Part shown: positions 5,219-5,260 of the stretch, in pieces
Layout of the letters: every line of letters begins with the position of its first letter
How positions within the stretch are numbered: position 1 is the first letter of the stretch
Source of the DNA: Thermoproteota archaeon
Lineage (GTDB): Archaea > Thermoproteota > Bathyarchaeia > Bathyarchaeales > Bathycorpusculaceae
Direction of reading: 5' to 3'
DNA: 5,260 nt
Assembly (NCBI GenBank): GCA_012511995.1
Contig: JAAZFA010000092.1
Span: 1-5,260, forward strand
Translations under genes and position numbers: made by a program
The notes under the pieces: generated by a model
Databases searched by the model: none
The model's input: the letters and a program-made list of their open reading frames with translations, nothing else
What the model was told of the DNA's origin: nothing

Positions 5219-5240
5219 CACCGCCGACTCCCCGGCGGTG
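5219..5240. repeat. GC-rich 8-bp hairpin near the window edge
   Basis: CACCGCCG (5219-5226) and CGGCGGTG (5233-5240) form a perfect stem with a six-base loop, ACTCCC. It is far richer in GC than its surroundings. T-rich DNA follows on both strands (TTTTCT after 5244 on plus; TTTTT about 16 bases on along minus), so it could be a terminator of a neighbour beyond the edge, a subterminal hairpin of a transposon, or part of the IS110 left end. The stretch 5151-5218 around it shows nothing else. Confidence 0.6.
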
Positions 5241-5260
5241 AGCGTTTTCTATGAAAAAAC

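Noticed and set aside
4850..5254. 134-aa plus-strand frame
   Set aside because: Half is antisense to the IS110 N-terminal domain and half covers structured noncoding DNA; no motif.

Overview
The window looks archaeal, probably from an uncultured TACK-type lineage such as Bathyarchaeia. This is inferred from TATA-type promoters, U-rich terminators, an RPA-like OB-fold protein with a typically archaeal motif set, and a tiny CxxC-x17-CxxC zinc protein. No rRNA, tRNA or CRISPR array is visible, so placement is family-level only. The DNA is AT-rich.

Positions 1-1784 (minus strand) hold a two-gene metabolic operon. A class I aldolase/thiolase of the LsrF/DhnA type comes first, and 31 bases later a zinc-dependent medium-chain dehydrogenase starts and runs off the left edge. 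Together they could cleave and oxidise or reduce a phosphorylated or polyol substrate, but the substrate is not readable. A TATA-like box and a GGAG Shine-Dalgarno place the aldolase start at 1769. Upstream, a noncoding stretch (1785-2192) contains a long imperfect inverted repeat, about 28 bp per arm and spanning 227 bp. It is either a small MITE-like element or a pair of regulator sites.

Positions 2193-3284 hold two divergent information-processing type genes: a 47-aa zinc-ribbon protein (minus, unreported by long-ORF searches) and a 215-aa single-stranded nucleic acid-binding OB-fold protein (plus). The OB-fold gene starts with TTG. It has a perfect 12-bp palindrome between its TATA box and start, and a 5-codon ATG mini-ORF whose TGA overlaps the TTG. 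This is an unusually compact putative control region.

Positions 3285-3771 are mostly noncoding. They hold a hairpin terminator, a strongly A/C-rich stretch with several inverted and tandem repeats, and one doubtful 65-aa ORF.

Positions 3772-5260 are a decayed IS110-family insertion sequence on the minus strand. Its transposase is split by two compensating single-base frameshifts. The DEDD acidic residues are intact, but the position of the catalytic serine carries cysteine. The structured noncoding DNA upstream of the transposase (4996-5260) is where an IS110 bridge RNA would be expected. A GC-rich 8-bp hairpin sits near the window edge.

No clear new system is present. The most unusual items are the Ser-to-Cys, twice-frameshifted IS110 with a possible guide RNA, the OB-fold gene control region, and the 227-bp inverted-repeat element.
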